64,000 nt of DNA from Pegoplata infirma (lineage: Eukaryota; Arthropoda; Insecta; Diptera; Anthomyiidae): NCBI GenBank assembly GCA_963921195.1, contig OY992540.1:19403380-19467379 (forward strand), read 5' to 3'. This document shows, one piece after another, positions 10,820-22,345 of this stretch. Position numbers and translations under genes: made by a program. The notes under the pieces are model-generated. The model had not been told where the DNA came from. It did not search any database and was given only the letters and a program-made list of their open reading frames with translations. Within the stretch, counting starts at the first letter, position 1. Every line of letters starts with the position of its first letter.

Positions 10820-12236
10820 TAGTGCGATTCAGTAACTTTTTTAACGAAATTATCGATATCGTTAACTAACGAGAATTGTCGGTTGTTTTAACGAATATGC
10901 GATTCTATAAATTTTTCAATTAACAAAAAGAATTAACGACAAAAATAGTTAATTTGAAATTTGTTTATTTTGAAATTGTATTGAGAACCGAAAAATTTCG
11001 TTAACTTTAACTTGAAAAAAATTTTTGTTGATAAGTTAACGATTTTCAATAACGACAAAATTCGGTAGAAACATTTTATAGAATCGCTTTTAAAGACAAT
11101 TGAATAGTTCATGCGAATAAAGACGAATAGACCATTTGTAGAATTTTACAGGGGACAATAAAAACGCAGGAAACGGTTAAAAAATAATATTTTTGTCAAC
11201 TTTTTGGTATTAGCTTAAAGATTTAGGTCACATCTACCTATATACAAAATTTTAGTAAGGTATTCGAAAGAGAACTTGCCAAAAATTGGACTTCAATTTT
11301 TTGCTTAAATGGAAAAAGGGCGAATATCCAAAAAAATGTATTGAAATTTGAATAAAAATGTGTTATTTTGCAGCAGATTTTGACTACATTTGCATGAGAC
11401 TTGCAATACTTGACGAATTATGGTTGGTATTTGTTTTTAACACTTTAAGGACTTCAAGGATACACTTTTTAAGGATTGCCAGGACATGCAAAAAAAATTT
11501 TTTTTGTTAATTTTTTTTTAATATTCCTGCCATTTGATGCAGTAGTAATTCTTTATGACAATAAATACATTTTTAGGAACTATAATATTAACCATTGACT
11601 GCATATTACGACGTAACATAAAAGGACATAAAAAAAATTTTGTTTTTTATTCCTGACATTGGATGCAGTATTAACACTGAAAGTTTGTATGTGCTAAGAT
11701 TGTTTTTTTTTGTGTACAATTTCAAATTTTAGCTAATATCAATTTTAAACTCGCAGCTATATAATTTTTATATAATATTTTGCTAAGGATGGATATTCGC
11801 CCTTTTTGCTTTCCACACTTTAAAGTCTTATAACTCAAGAACGGTAAAATTTTTTGCCAATATAATAAGTGTGGTTTGTTCCTCGTAATGTTCTTTTAAC
11901 ACATTGTTACCGAAAGTAAAATTTTTGTATGTTTTTGTGTTGTATTTAATCAAAATTGTGCGTTAGTTCACTCCCAATTTAAACAAAAATATAAAAATAT
12001 ACGAATTATTGCACTTTCAAAGTCATTTTTTTAGCCTTAAAAGCCAAAATTTCCCCAAAATTTCTGCATAGGATTGTAGGGCTCTGCTAAAAAAATGCAT
12101 TTATGCAAAAAAACGTGTTTGCGAAAAAGTGGTCTATTCGTCCTTATTCGCATGAACTATTCAATTGTCGATAATTTACGATTTTTGATAATATAACTAC
12201 CGATTTTTGTAGTTAAAAAGTTAGTGAATTGCGCTA
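10820..12236. mobile_element. TIR element inserted in the LOA-like RT (3-bp duplication)
   Basis: The ends read TAGTGCGATTCAGTAACTTT on the left and the complement of TAGCGCAATTCACTAACTTT on the right. The flanking CAG at 10817-10819 and 12237-12239 is a 3-bp duplication, consistent with the RT frame that resumes across it. The subterminal part is rich in GTTAAC/AACGA words. A second inverted-repeat element (11095-12169) sits inside. The superfamily is not recognised. Confidence 0.7.
11095..12169. mobile_element. Inner inverted-repeat element nested in the 10.8-12.2 kb element
   Basis: About 40 bp at the left end (GACAATTGAATAGTTCATGC..., ending GAATAGACCA) is repeated inverted at 12130-12169 with one or two differences. 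The 1075 bp interior is AT-rich with no transposase visible. Nesting order is LOA RT, then the CAG-flanked element, then this one. Confidence 0.65.
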
Positions 12237-12860
12237 CAGCTTTGAATTCAGTGCTAGGTTTCAAAGAAGCGGCGAAAGAACACCTTGTGGTGTGCCCCTA
12301 TTGACAAATCGAGTTATTTTTTGCTATTTATTGCTATTGGCAAGTAAAATTTTCACCATTAAAACCATCCCACACTTCACTCCCAGACCAGAAAATGCCA
12401 CAATTATCTAGTCTTTAATGACATTATTAAAAGCGCCCTCTAGATAAAGAAAGGCCACCGTAGTGTACTCTTTACCGAAAGCGATATCTCTATGATACCA
12501 ACAACCTCATGAAGATTAGATTCCGTTGAGAAACCCTTGCTATATGCATTTTGCCTAGTCGACAGCTACCTCGGGTCTATCACTCTACGCAAATATGAGT
12601 CTATCACTCGTTCTATTGTCTTTAACAAAAAAGAAGACCGACTTATTGGTCTTAAATCCTTCGGTGTGGGAATTTTTCTTAGCCTTCGAGATAAAGACGA
12701 CTATGATACCCTCCATTTTAGAGGAATATACGAAAAGCTAATTCAAGCTGTGTAGAGATTATACAGCCAAGGGGCTATATAGTCCGACACTTGCTGAATC
12801 TCTGGCGAGATTATACCATCAGGTCCAGGGGTTTTTATAGGGCCGGAAGCTTTTAATCGC

Positions 12861-14060
12861 CTAGATTAATATTAGCATATTTATTTTTTCCAAAAATAGA
12901 GTTTCCATTAAACTCCAAGCTAGCCGCTATAACATCCATATCACTAAAAGTTGACAAAAGGAATATATTAAAACTCCTGGTGATCTTTCACCATTGACAA
13001 CCATCAATTAAACCCAGGAGGCTTTAATCCGCAAACCCTACCCCTCCGACCTCAGGGCTTTTGGTGGTTTAGATTTTTTTTTACTAAAAAGTACTTTTTT
13101 CAAAATGTTTTTTTTTGCAAGAATATCCGACATTTCAAGTTTCTAGATCCATTATTTCAGGAAGTATAAAAAGTACCAAAAGCACACTTTAAACTCATGG
13201 TGATCCCTCAGCATTGGCAACCATCAACTTAAACCCAGGAAACTTTAATTCGCAAACCCTTCCACCCCGCACACAGGGCTCTTGGTGGTTTAGATGCGCT
13301 ATTTGTCTCGTGATTCCTTTTCCAAATCAGTCCTTTTTTTAAAACCAGTACTATTTTTCAAAAAGTACTTTTTCAAAAAAGTACTTTTTTACTAAAAGTA
13401 CTTCTTTACTAAAAAGTACTTTTTTCAAACGTTTTTTTTTTTTGCAGGAATATCCGACATTTCAAATTTCAAGTTTCTAGAACCATTATTTTATGAAGTA
13501 TAAAAAGTATTAAAAGCACAATTTAAACCCATAACATTGGATTTTGTTTTTTTTTTGAATTTTCAATAGTACTTTTTCAGAGTTTTCTTTGGCAGAAAGA
13601 TCCGACATTTCAAATTTCTAGTACCATTTTTTCAGGAAGTATAAAAAGTACCAAAATCACACTATTGAAACACCTAGAATCGGAATTTCCAAAAAGTACT
13701 TCTTTAGGAATGTTTTTTTTTTTTGGCTGGAAGATTCGACATTTCAAAACCCCCTAGAATTGGAATTTAGAATTTCCAAAAAGTACGTTTTTAGAATGTT
13801 TTTCCCCGCAGTTTAAGTTTTTAGGACCATTATTTCAGGAAATATACAAATTACCAAAGTACCCATTTTATAACCCCTGAGAATCGGAATTTTAAAAATT
13901 TAAACTCAAAAAAAAATTTTAATGAGTTTGTTTGTTCCAAAGTTTGTTTTACTTTTTGTGAAATCTGATCCGAATTTTCATTTTTCAGAAAGTTTTACCT
14001 TAAATGAGAATCTATTATCCCATTGTGTTTGTTTGATGTGATTTAAAATTCGTATTTTTG
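12861..14060. repeat. Decayed direct repeats with AGTACTTTTT motif
   Basis: A block of about 110 bp (TTTAAACCCAGGAGGC... GGGCTTTTGGTGGTTTAGA) occurs at about 12960-13075 and again at about 13180-13295. The rest is multiple diverged copies of a cassette: AAAAGTACTTTTT, GAATGTTTTTTTTT, TCCGACATTTCAA, TTTCTAGGACCATTATTTC, AAAAAGTACCAAA. The cassette recurs at 23490-23720 and throughout 26990-30400. Confidence 0.6.
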
Positions 14061-15170
14061 GCAAAAAAAAAAATTCCCGCTGGGGTCACAGGCAAAATGT
14101 AAACTAACAATATGTTTACATATCCTCCGTCCTACGAACATACATAGAGTACGTGTATGTCAGTATATCTGGATGTTTGTTATTTTGGGTTCGGTTGACT
14201 AGCATGGGTGGTTGTTTTTTTTTTTTTGACTGGCTGACTGGTTGAATATTTCATCTTCTGTTGCTTTTCTCCGTGCTGTTACAAAAGTTCAAAGGAAGAA
14301 GAGACATATGCACTACTCCAGGGTATAAATTCGAACATTTATTCAGATAATTTTACATCTTTTTTTTCATTGTTTTTCAACGATACGAGTATAAAACCTT
14401 TGTGTCTACACACACAAAAGAAGAAGGGATTTCTTGTTTGATTTTGGAATTGTAACTTTGTTGCCATAGAGTGCGTATGAAGATGAACCCCCTCTTGTTT
14501 GTCTCGTGTTGTTATATTTATGGTTTTATTTGTATTTATATTGCATTACTAAGCAAATTGCGGAAAAATTAGCGGCTGATTTTGGGATCATCTAATTATG
14601 CCGAAATCTCGTATACAATTGTATTTTTGTACATATGTGTATTTATGAGTAGTTTAGTTAGAAATTTTTATTTAGAAGGGCGATAGATAGTCAATCGAAG
14701 TTATTAAGTTTTATTTAATTGTATTGACTACATTTATGTAGACAAATTAAACGATTTTTGCTAGACATTTGTAAAATATTTTTTTGTTGCAAAAATAATA
14801 TTGGGAGGATTTAGCTAAGGACATTAATGGAAATTTTTATGGGATTTTTGTTTTTATTGGATTGGTATTAAATATGTATATTTGAATTTATTTTATTGTT
14901 TTTGGTTAAATTATGATGACTTAAGGCTTTTTTTAGAAGAAACATTTCATAATTCTTCATCTTTAGCGAAACAAATTTAATAAAAACAATTTTTTTAACG
15001 AAAAAAGAAATCCGCGCAAAAAGAATTTTTGTTTAAAAAAATGTTTACCTGCGTCTGAATTAAAGCATTTTGTTTCTTATGTTATGTGGAATGTCCCAAA
15101 GTTTTCGAGGTGTCCTTTCCTACAAACAGTTAATGACATAATTTTCTTAGTGTAGGGAAAGTTGACCGCT
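14061..15170. other. AT-rich spacer, nothing recognised
   Basis: Unique-looking AT-rich DNA with short T-runs and CA-rich words. I see no gene, TIR or structured repeat. Confidence 0.4.
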
Positions 15171-15177
15171 TTTCATA

Positions 15178-15530
15178 TGTGGGTCCTAAATTTGAATAAA
15201 ATTCGAATTCCCGGAAATTTTTAAATCCTCATATCTTGGAAACTACATCCGACACGTCGAAAAGTTTTAAGCCAATTGTGTAGCTTTGGGATCGTAGTTT
15301 TCGAGTTATTTAAGTTTCAAATGTACGAAACCTTGGATCCTAAAAATAAAGTTTTGTAACTAAATTTGCCATACCTCGAAAACTATGCAAGATAGAGCAA
15401 AACGGAGCAAAATTTTGGATCAAAAGCGGATTGCTGTCGGGTATTCGGTGGTCTTGTTATACGATCCAAGAGATGCGAGATGTGGCAATTTTAGTTTTAA
15501 AACTTTATTTTTAGGACCCAATATGTTAAA
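15178..15530. repeat. Small inverted repeat with TGGGTCCTAAA ends
   Basis: TGGGTCCTAAATTTGAA at the left (about 15180) matches, inverted, TTTTTAGGACCCA (about 15510-15522). The interior carries two versions of CTCGAAAACTA / TAGTTTTCGAG. It may be a small foldback or MITE. The boundaries are approximate. Confidence 0.4.
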
Positions 15531-15539
15531 TATTTCAAT

Positions 15540-16995
15540 TGGTAGCAGGTTCAGATGATATCTCTGCAATCTACAGAAGGAGTGTGTGGGTACACACAGA
15601 AAACAAATTTTCTAATTTCCAACTGAAATTCAGTTGTTACAACAAAAAATCGGTGGATGCATTTGTATTAAGGATGATACAACTAAATATCGGTAGTTAC
15701 AACTAAATTTTGTTAATACAACTGTCTTTTAATTGAAACAACTACAAAATTCGTTAGCCACATTAAAATGCAGTAGCAGCAACCGAATTTTGAGTTAATA
15801 CAACTGATGAATTCAGTTGGAAATTTATTTTTCTCTGTGTATCACTGATGCTATTAGATCAGCATCCCAGGCCGGCCTGGAAGTGATACTAAACGTGCAG
15901 CCGGTGAATATTTACGTCAAGAGCACAGCAGCAAAATCTGCTCTCAGGTTAAGAGAGTCGCAAATGTTTAACTAACACTCTTGGGGACACTCGACCATAT
16001 TAAGTACGGTGGGCGGGATGGAACTGGAACAGAAAACCGACTATATGTCACCAAAGACGAACTTTGGCAGAACCTTCGAAGTCCAAATACCGATTAGGGA
16101 AGACTGGGCGGAAAGGTGTGTTATGACAGAGAATCCGATCTTAATATTTACGGACGGATCAAAGATGGAGATGAGTGCGGGTTCGGGAGTTTACTCTGAA
16201 TGCCTCGAAATCGTAGCCTCATTAAGACGTCCGGATAAGTGTAGTGTTTTCCAGGATAGTCATTAACATTTTCGTGGATAGTCTTGCAGCTCTAAAAGCC
16301 TTAGAATCAAACACTGTAAAATCGGGAATCGTTAGAAATTGTTTAGAATCACTTCATTGAATCAGTCAGTACACAGTCAAACTAATCTGGGTCCCTGGAC
16401 ATAGTTGCGTCGAATTGGCTGATAAATGTGCGAGAAATGGCTCGGAATCGGTGGGGGAACGTGTAGAATCTGTCATATCGGTTCCTATAGTGGAATTGAT
16501 GAACGAAATTGATAGGATATCTGAGAATAGAATGAAGGATAGGAGGATATCCCTGACTACGTGCTGGATATCGAGAACCCTTTGGTCACTGCCAAATCCC
16601 AAGAAGACAAAAAGTCTTCTTACTTTTGGCAAACGGACGGTAAGCCTATTAGTAGGAGTACTTACAGGACACTGTATAATTCGCCAGATGGCCGTGCGTA
16701 TGGGAATTTCTGATAGGGACTATTGTAGAAGTTGTAGGGAAGTGAAGGAGAAGGAGCCTTTGAAGCACTTGTTATGTGAATGTCCGGGTCTAATGAGAAG
16801 CCCCCTTAAGCATTTAGGGCAATGATATTTCGTTGACGTCTCTTGCAGAATACCTTAGAGAATCAGAGTGGTTAAGAAGTAGAACTTTGTATCAGAGAGG
16901 GAGTAGGGAAATAGAATTAAGGGAATCACAATCGGGATGATGGCCTCCGAGTGAATTTGCCAAATGGCGAACTCCCATCCAACCTAACCTAACCT
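15540..16995 (+). pseudogene. LOA-like non-LTR retrotransposon 3' half: RT thumb, RNase H, Zn-knuckle, CCTAA tail
   Basis: The frame reads LQKECVG, is interrupted by a MITE, and resumes ITDAIRSASQAGLEVIL. This is the RT thumb region that in sister copies reads ...RTTPTAALEILL. An RNase H domain follows: IFTDGSKM with the first catalytic Asp, IFVDSLAALKAL, and the VPGH box (VWVPGHSC-like, near 16390). Next are WISRTLWSLPNPKKTKSLL, VLTGHC, and a CxxC...HxxxxC knuckle (YCRSCREVKEKEPLKHLLC). Stops and frameshifts near 15965, 16266 and 16825 make it a pseudogene. The 3' end is three AACCT units (16981-16995). It meets a minus-strand LOA fragment directly. Confidence 0.85.
15593..15839. mobile_element. 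TA-flanked MITE inside the LOA thumb region
   Basis: Flanked by TA (15591-15592 and 15840-15841). TIRs are CACACAGAAAA and the complement of CACAGAGAAAA. The LOA reading frame KECVG|ITDAIRS is restored when it and one TA are removed, which proves the insertion. The interior has inverted TTCAGTTG/CAACTGAA words. 247 bp, Tc1/mariner-type TA target. Confidence 0.85.
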
Positions 16996-17300
16996 AGCAG
17001 GTGCAGTAGTGTGTCGATATATTCGGCTGATGTTGTTCTTAGAGCGCCTGTGATGCAAACTCTTAACGCTTAAGCCATTATTATTCGGTCCAGGCTATTT
17101 GTAGGGTTTAAGGAATTTTATAGCTTATGCTAGTAGTTCTCTCGAGAACAAGTTTAAAGGACATGTTAACGGCCCCACGTATTGATTCTCTGAAGTCGAG
17201 GTTTCCCTACAGTTTTGAAAGTGCGTCCTTAAGAGTACGTCAAAAGTTTCCAAAGCATTTTCGGTCCATCCATATGGGGATTTAATGGTATGAACCCATT
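16996..17300 (-). pseudogene. LOA-like fragment with internal deletion
   Basis: On the minus strand an N-terminal RT motif (AIKFLKPYK, stop, PGPN, about 17060-17110) is followed within about 40 bp by the thumb motif RVCITGALRTTSAEYIDTLL (16996-17060). In a full element these are several hundred residues apart, so the palm domain with its catalytic residues is deleted. Confidence 0.7.
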
Positions 17301-17890
17301 AAGCTATTGCAACCGGGGTAGCTTTTTCAATTGCCACATTTGAGCATTTCATATTATCTTTTCCTTTATTTCCCTTTAATACTAATGTATCTCCCTCTTT
17401 TGGAAATGTTCACCGATATGTTTTTTTTTATTGAAGGTGTCAAAGTGCCAAACAGTTATAGTTTTGGTTACAACAATGCCACTTCTACACATTAACGTTT
17501 CACGGAAAATTATTACAACATTAAATACATAATACATAATATCAATTCACACACACAACCCATCCAGCTATCCAGTCAGCCAACCAACCATCCAGTCAGT
17601 CAGCAAACAAACAAACAAAAGCATCAATACAAATTTATTTATGAAGGACACTTGAACACATTGCATGAAACACGCAAACATTAAAGTGTTCCACATGAAT
17701 ATTCTTATTTATATGTACAAGGAACATATTCAAGTCCGTGTAAACTGTCCTACTGTCTTAATGACTGCCTAGCTTGCCTACCTCACTGCCTGCCTGCATG
17801 TCTGTCTGCATGACTGAAAAGTTTATTTTGTCTGTTGTTTTTTTTTAAGAAGTTAAATACAGTTATTCAACAAATTTTAAAGAAAAAATG
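17301..17890. other. Spacer with simple repeats
   Basis: No gene is visible. CCATCCAGTCAG-type and GCCTGCCTGCATGTCTGTC-type simple repeats occur at 17555-17620 and 17760-17815. Confidence 0.45.
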
Positions 17891-19500
17891 TCAAATCGAA
17901 AGAAATTTTATTGAGTCCGTAGGTGAATTCGGATCTCCGGCTTACTTTATCTTGGGAGAATACTGATCTCACTTATCTCCTCAACTGACTTAGAACTATT
18001 TAAAACAAAAAAAAAAAAACGAATTATACCAAATGGCGCCCAACTTGGGGTTCTCCACAAATCTCCCACAGGAAGCTCTGTTCTGCCCTTCTTGGAAGCT
18101 CCTGATGAAGCTTATTATGCGTTTTTTCAAATATGTTTTTCAAAAGCTTTTGTTAAAATTAAAAAGCTTTTAAAAAGCCCATTTAAAAAATTCGAAAACT
18201 TTTTAAAGCCACTGCTTAATTTAAGTTTTTTTTATTTATTTCTTAATGTCAAACTATAAATTTGAACAAATCTCAAATCAAAATACATGTTCTGGAGTCC
18301 GTAGCTAAATACTGATCTCCAACTTACTTTATCTTGGCAGAATACTAAGGGATAAGAATATTATCCGAATCGTCTTTTTAACTGACTGGTTGGTTCTACC
18401 ATTGGACACCAAAAAAATAATTATAACAAATGGCGCCCACCGTGGGGTTTTCCACAGATCTTCCACAGGAAGCGCCTGTACTGCCCTTCTTGAAAGCTCA
18501 TGATGAAAAGCTTTTTATACGTTTTGTCAAATTTAAAGCTTTTTTGTTAAAAATCTTTTGTAAATATTTAAAAGCTTTCAAAAGCCCATTTATAAGTTTC
18601 AAAAACTTTGCAAATCCTATGTGTAATATTAGCCTTATTGTTTATTCCTTAATGTTAAACTATAAGTTTGATATTTAAGAGAACGAATCTCAAATTGAAA
18701 GAAATTTCTCGAGTCCGTAGCTTAATTGTGATCACTGACATATTTTATCTTGGCAGAATACTAATGTAGATTAGAAAAGGCCCTATGCACTGCGACCAAT
18801 ATGATCTTTTGTGCAGCAGAATACTAATGTATAAGAATACTAATGTTTACAGGACTGATGTATAAGAATATTATCTCAATCGTCTCCTCAACTGACTTAG
18901 AACCATTGCACCCCAAAAAAAAGAATTAATAAAAATGGCGCCCAACTTGGGGTTCTCAACAGATCTCCTTCAGGAAGCACCTGTTTTGCCCTTTTTGGAA
19001 GCTCCTGATGAAAAGTTTTTTCAACGTTTTGTCAAATTTAAAGCATTTTTGTTAAAAATCTATTGTAAATATTTAAAAGCTTTCAAAAGCCTTTTTAAAA
19101 AGTTCGAAAACTTTTCAAAGCCACTGTTTAATTTTAATTTTATTGTTTATTTCTTAATGTCAAACCACAGACTAAATACAGACTCGACAGTAGAGTTTTA
19201 CAAGAAAAAATGGGGAAAAACTAAGCGATTTTAGGAGAAAACACAACGGTTTTTAGTCCGTTTTACGCTAACATGGCAACACTTTCTACGACTTGGGAGT
19301 GAGTGAGACAACAAAAACCGATCTGGCATCCACTTTTCTTATGGCGCGTTATATCAGTTTTCTCTTTCTAACCTAATTCGTAGAATAATTTGAAAACATT
19401 AACCATATGGTTAAAAAATACTTTTTTGACACCTGTCATATTTGTCGAGTCTGTATTAGTCTGTGGTCAAACTATAAGTTTGATATTGGTAACAAACAAT
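17890..19500 (+). repeat. Three tandem PBS-box units (LTR/leader-like)
   Basis: Three units share, in order: GAGTCCGTAG..., ACTTTATCTTGG.AGAATACT, TCTCCTCAACTGACTTAGAAC, an A-run, an ATGGCGCCCAACTTGGGG-type box (at 18034, 18431 and 18936), TTCTCCACA.ATCTCCCACAGGAAGC, then an AAAGCTTTT-rich segment ending CTTAATGTCAAACTATAA. Box spacing is 397 and 505 bp. The boxes are degenerate tRNA-Lys primer sites, and the sequence before each has the position of an LTR 3' end. Open frames beginning MAP at the second and third boxes come from translating the box itself. No gag or pol is present. Confidence 0.75.
19166..19465. mobile_element. 300-bp MITE with CACAGACTAA ends in the third PBS unit
   Basis: TIRs CACAGACTAAATACAGACTC and its near-exact complement at 19446-19465 are flanked by GTCAAAC on both sides (19159-19165 and 19466-19472). 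The two sister units read GT(C/T)AAACTATAA uninterrupted at this place, so the empty site is known. The duplication is 5-7 bp depending on where the ends are placed. Confidence 0.8.
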
Positions 19501-20183
19501 AAATGTATGAGTTTTTTTTGTTTTTCTGCTTTCTGATACGTATACAATACAACCATGTGTGTTGCATGCTACATAGGTAGTAACATAGTATTTACACGTA
19601 ACATTCAAAATTCAGTAAGTAGTCATTGTTGGCGCTTCCGTTTTGAAGCGCAAGTAGGACATAAACACGTGTTATAGACACAGATGTTTATAAATCATTA
19701 TATTGTTCCTTATTTTTTTAAATACGAACAATTGGCGTCAGAAATCACTAACTGTGCGTGCTTAACAATAAATGTGGTCCAATTTGACAGGTTGTGAAAC
19801 GCATTAAAGTCCATTTTTGTACATGTTCGTAGTTCAACGGGTTACTTATTTATATATACAAAAACATTTATGAAATTTGGTAAATATGGTAGGGAATTCA
19901 CAGAAATTCTTTTCCAATGGTGCTGGCTAATGGTCAGTATCAAAAATCCCAGTATTATTGGTTCTCGGTACTACCATAAAATTTGTTTCTTAACTTTTAA
20001 TAAATTTTCACGAATATCGGTATATCGGGTTCTTACGGTATTGCCGATATTACCGCAAATAACAATTAATATAACTATTCGGCATATATTTCAGCGGTTA
20101 ATAAAGAAATCAACTTTATGTACGTGGAGTTTATAAAAGTCAAAAAAGAATATATATATATATTTAGTCCTTTAAAATTCCTA
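19500..20183. other. AT-rich spacer
   Basis: No gene recognised. A segment near 19990-20060 with ATCGGTATATCGGG and TACGGTATTGCCGATATTACCG resembles the subterminal words of the hAT-like element at 3230-4878 and may be a remnant of it. Confidence 0.35.
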
Positions 20184-20863
20184 CATTAAAAAAATAATGT
20201 TAGTAAAATCTACTGACTAAATTCAACACTAAATGACACTAAAATCAACTGAACTGAAAAAAAGGTGTGAAAAATAAAAAAAACGAAAATTTATGATTAC
20301 TAAAAAATTGAATTTATTCACCATAATGCAATTTCACCTTCTTCTGTACGAAAAAAACTTAGCGTATCGGTCTAGAGTGATCGTACCTAAGACGCAGTTA
20401 ATAGCAAAAACTTTACAGATCATGGGTTCAATCCTTGGCGGCTGCGATCTGTTAATAATTTTCACATATAGAATAAAATTGACTATTGACTGAATAAATT
20501 TGACATTAAAAGTTTTTCTGATGATTATAATAACTGGATTATATGAAACTAGTAAAAAATGAACCAGGATGTCTTAAATTTTTAGAAAAATAAATTTTTC
20601 TTTCGCACCTTTCTCAATTCAAACCATATATAAGAAAATTTATTTTATTTTTTTGGAAAAAAAATTTGAAAATTTTTAAGAAATAAAAAAAGTAAAATTA
20701 ACTTCTTTAAATAAGTTATTAAAAAAACGACTTAAAACAACTAACAGAAATAGTTGTTTGATATTTTTCATACAAAAATAACTGACTTTGTAGTTGAAAA
20801 CAACTAACTACTGCAAAATATACAAACAACTAACATGTAGTAACTTAAATTATTTTCTGAGTG
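20184..20863 (-). mobile_element. TA-flanked MITE (CACTCAGAAAA family), copy 1, carrying an internal insertion
   Basis: Flanked by TA at 20182-20183 and 20864-20865. In minus orientation it starts CACTCAGAAAATAATTTAAG and matches the copy at 60892-61421, with the ACTACATGTTAGTTGTTTG and TTAGTTGTTTTCAACTAC blocks. It is about 150 bp longer because of the SINE-like segment near 20340-20590. Confidence 0.8.
20340..20590 (+). repeat. Possible tRNA-derived SINE
   Basis: GGTTCAATCC (about 20427) fits a tRNA B box. GGTCTAGAGTGATCG, about 55 bp upstream, is a loose A box. The following sequence (GATGATTATAATAACTGGATTATATGAAAC) is paralleled at about 51990-52015, where GGTTCGATACC lies upstream in the same order. 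Two copies with the same order suggest a SINE family. Weak evidence. Confidence 0.35.
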
Positions 20864-20865
20864 TA

Positions 20866-22345
20866 GTTGGAACATAGGGCCATTACAAATGATTTCCATT
20901 GAATTCTGTCTGTTGCCAATCTTTTAGCTTCGCTCCAACTCTTTCCACCTGCGTGTAGTTCAGCTTCTACTTACCGTCGCCATGTATTTGCTGGTCTGCC
21001 TCTTCGCCTGCTGTATTGAGGGTTGTAGTCAATTACTTTTCTGGTGACTTCATCATGTGGCTTTCTGAATGTATGACCCAGCCAATTCATCTTTCTCATT
21101 CGTATGTCAACTGGGACAGGGTTTTGTTGCGTTTGCCATAGATCGTTGTTTGATATAGTCTCTGGCCAGAAGACATGTACACCCAAAAAAAACGTGGGTA
21201 TTCAATACTAAAAATTTAACTAAATTTTAGTCCAAAAGGACCTAGTGCAGAAATTGGTAACCAATACTAAAATTTTTTACTAAAATGATTGAAAACCAGT
21301 AAAAATGACTAATTTTAGTACTTTGAAGATACTGAAATTAGTAAATTATAAGTAGATTTTGGTACAAAATCACTTACTAAACCTTTTACTGTAGAATTAT
21401 TTTGAGTGTAATATTCTACGTAAACATCGGTTGACAAAGACTTGAAAAGAATTCTAATCTCTTTTCGTGATATTCCATGTCTCGCTTCCATATAGTAGTA
21501 CATACTGACTTTACATTTGAGTTGAATAATTTCAACTTTGTGCGAAGCGTAATACGGGATGAACTCCAAACTTTGTTTAAAGCACCAAATGCTTGGTTTG
21601 ATTTTGATATTCTGTATGCAATATCTTCTTTACTACCACCAGATGACGTAATTATGCTACCAAAGTAACAGAAATTATCAACATTATCAAGGGAATGGTT
21701 CCGAATTTTTAAGAATTTGTTGTTGTTTGCATTGATACGCAATGATTTCATTTTGGAAATGTTCATATTGAGACCAGCTTTTGCTGCACACTCCACAAGA
21801 AGATTGAGTTTGGACTGAAGGTCGTTGTAGCTATGAGACAAAAGACATCATCAGCATAGTCAAGGTCATCCAATCTACCGTGTAGCCCAAAAGTTATGCC
21901 ACGATCACCTCTCATTGATTGCGTCATTACAACATCAAAAACTATATTAAAAAGAAGCGGGGAGAGCACACATCCTTGTCTCACTCCTTTACCGACCGGA
22001 AATTCGCTACTTACAAGTCCCTCGTGTAAAACACGCCAAGATGCGTCATCATACAAACACTTAATAAGTTCTATCAGAGTTTCTGGAACTGCTTTGCATT
22101 TAAGAGCGCCCCATATAGCCTGTTGTTTCAACGTGTCGAACGCTCGTTCAAAATAAATGAATAGTAGATATAATGGGGATCTCCATTCAACAGATTGCTC
22201 TACTATAACTCTCAGGCTACTAACCGATCGATACAGGATTTACCTTTCCTAAACCCTGCCTGTTCATTACGGAGCAGTGGTTCGATGATAGTAGCGAGCC
22301 TTTTATTGAGAATGTAAGCAATAATTTTGTTTGTCATATTGCAAA
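20866..22345 (-). pseudogene. RTE-like non-LTR retrotransposon reverse transcriptase (truncated, broken)
   Basis: On the minus strand from 22345: KIIAYILNKRLATIIEPLL, NEQAGFRKGKSCIDRLV, YFERAFDTLKQQAIWGALK (first catalytic Asp), GVRQGCVLSPLLFNIVFDVV, LDDLDYADDVFCL (catalytic YADD), AGLNMNISKMKSLRIN, VDNFCYFGSIITSSGG, then after a MITE the C-terminal MNWLGHTFRKPHDEVTRKVI and RRRGRPANTWRR boxes and WSEAKRLATDRIQWKSFV, ending at the MITE border near 20866. These boxes are characteristic of RTE-like elements. Frameshifts occur near 21840 and 22150, a stop follows TWRR, and the endonuclease is missing. Confidence 0.88.
21180..21408. mobile_element. TA-flanked 229-bp MITE (CACYCAAAA family), copy 1
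   Basis: TA at 21178-21179 and 21409-21410; TIRs CACCCAAAAAA and complement CACTCAAAA. It splits the RTE C-terminus. It is about 90% identical by eye to 32957-33186 over its full length, including ACGTGGGTATTCAATACT and CCTAGTGCAGAAATTGGTAA. Confidence 0.88.

Larger units (their letters stand above)
10454..12860 (-). pseudogene. LOA/Bilbo-like non-LTR retrotransposon, reverse transcriptase (broken)
   Basis: Read on the minus strand from 12860 down, RT domain motifs appear in order: AIKSFRPYKTPGPDG, WLYNLY, DLRPISRSSFLLKTIERVI, GAFNNV, RGTPQGVLSPLL (next codon Trp to stop, then NLALNS), CHVVAYADDAEIL with the catalytic YADD, GLSVNPSKTDLVLF, KYLGVFLDRKLNFS and RKATIALYSY. Several in-frame stops and frameshifts kill it. 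The element is split by the 1417 bp insertion at 10820-12236: NLALNS before it rejoins LLSLKARGCHVVAYADD after it. At 10453 the frame ends against foldback 2. The N-terminal endonuclease and C-terminal RNase H are absent. The clade is assigned from RT/RNase H motifs shared with the 33-39 kb copies. Confidence 0.85.

Noticed and set aside
16366..16632. Minus frame of 88 codons opposite the LOA RNase H
   Set aside because: Shadow of the plus-strand LOA coding sequence, whose motifs (VPGH, TGHC, knuckle) are clear.
18430..19234. MAP... frames of 82 and 99 codons as conserved small proteins
   Set aside because: Both start inside the PBS-type box, lie in non-coding tandem units, and the first unit has the frame broken. 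Similarity is explained by the DNA repeat.
20427..20440. GGTTCAATCC as part of a functional tRNA gene
   Set aside because: No acceptor stem pairing, no anticodon arm and only a weak A box. At most a SINE remnant.
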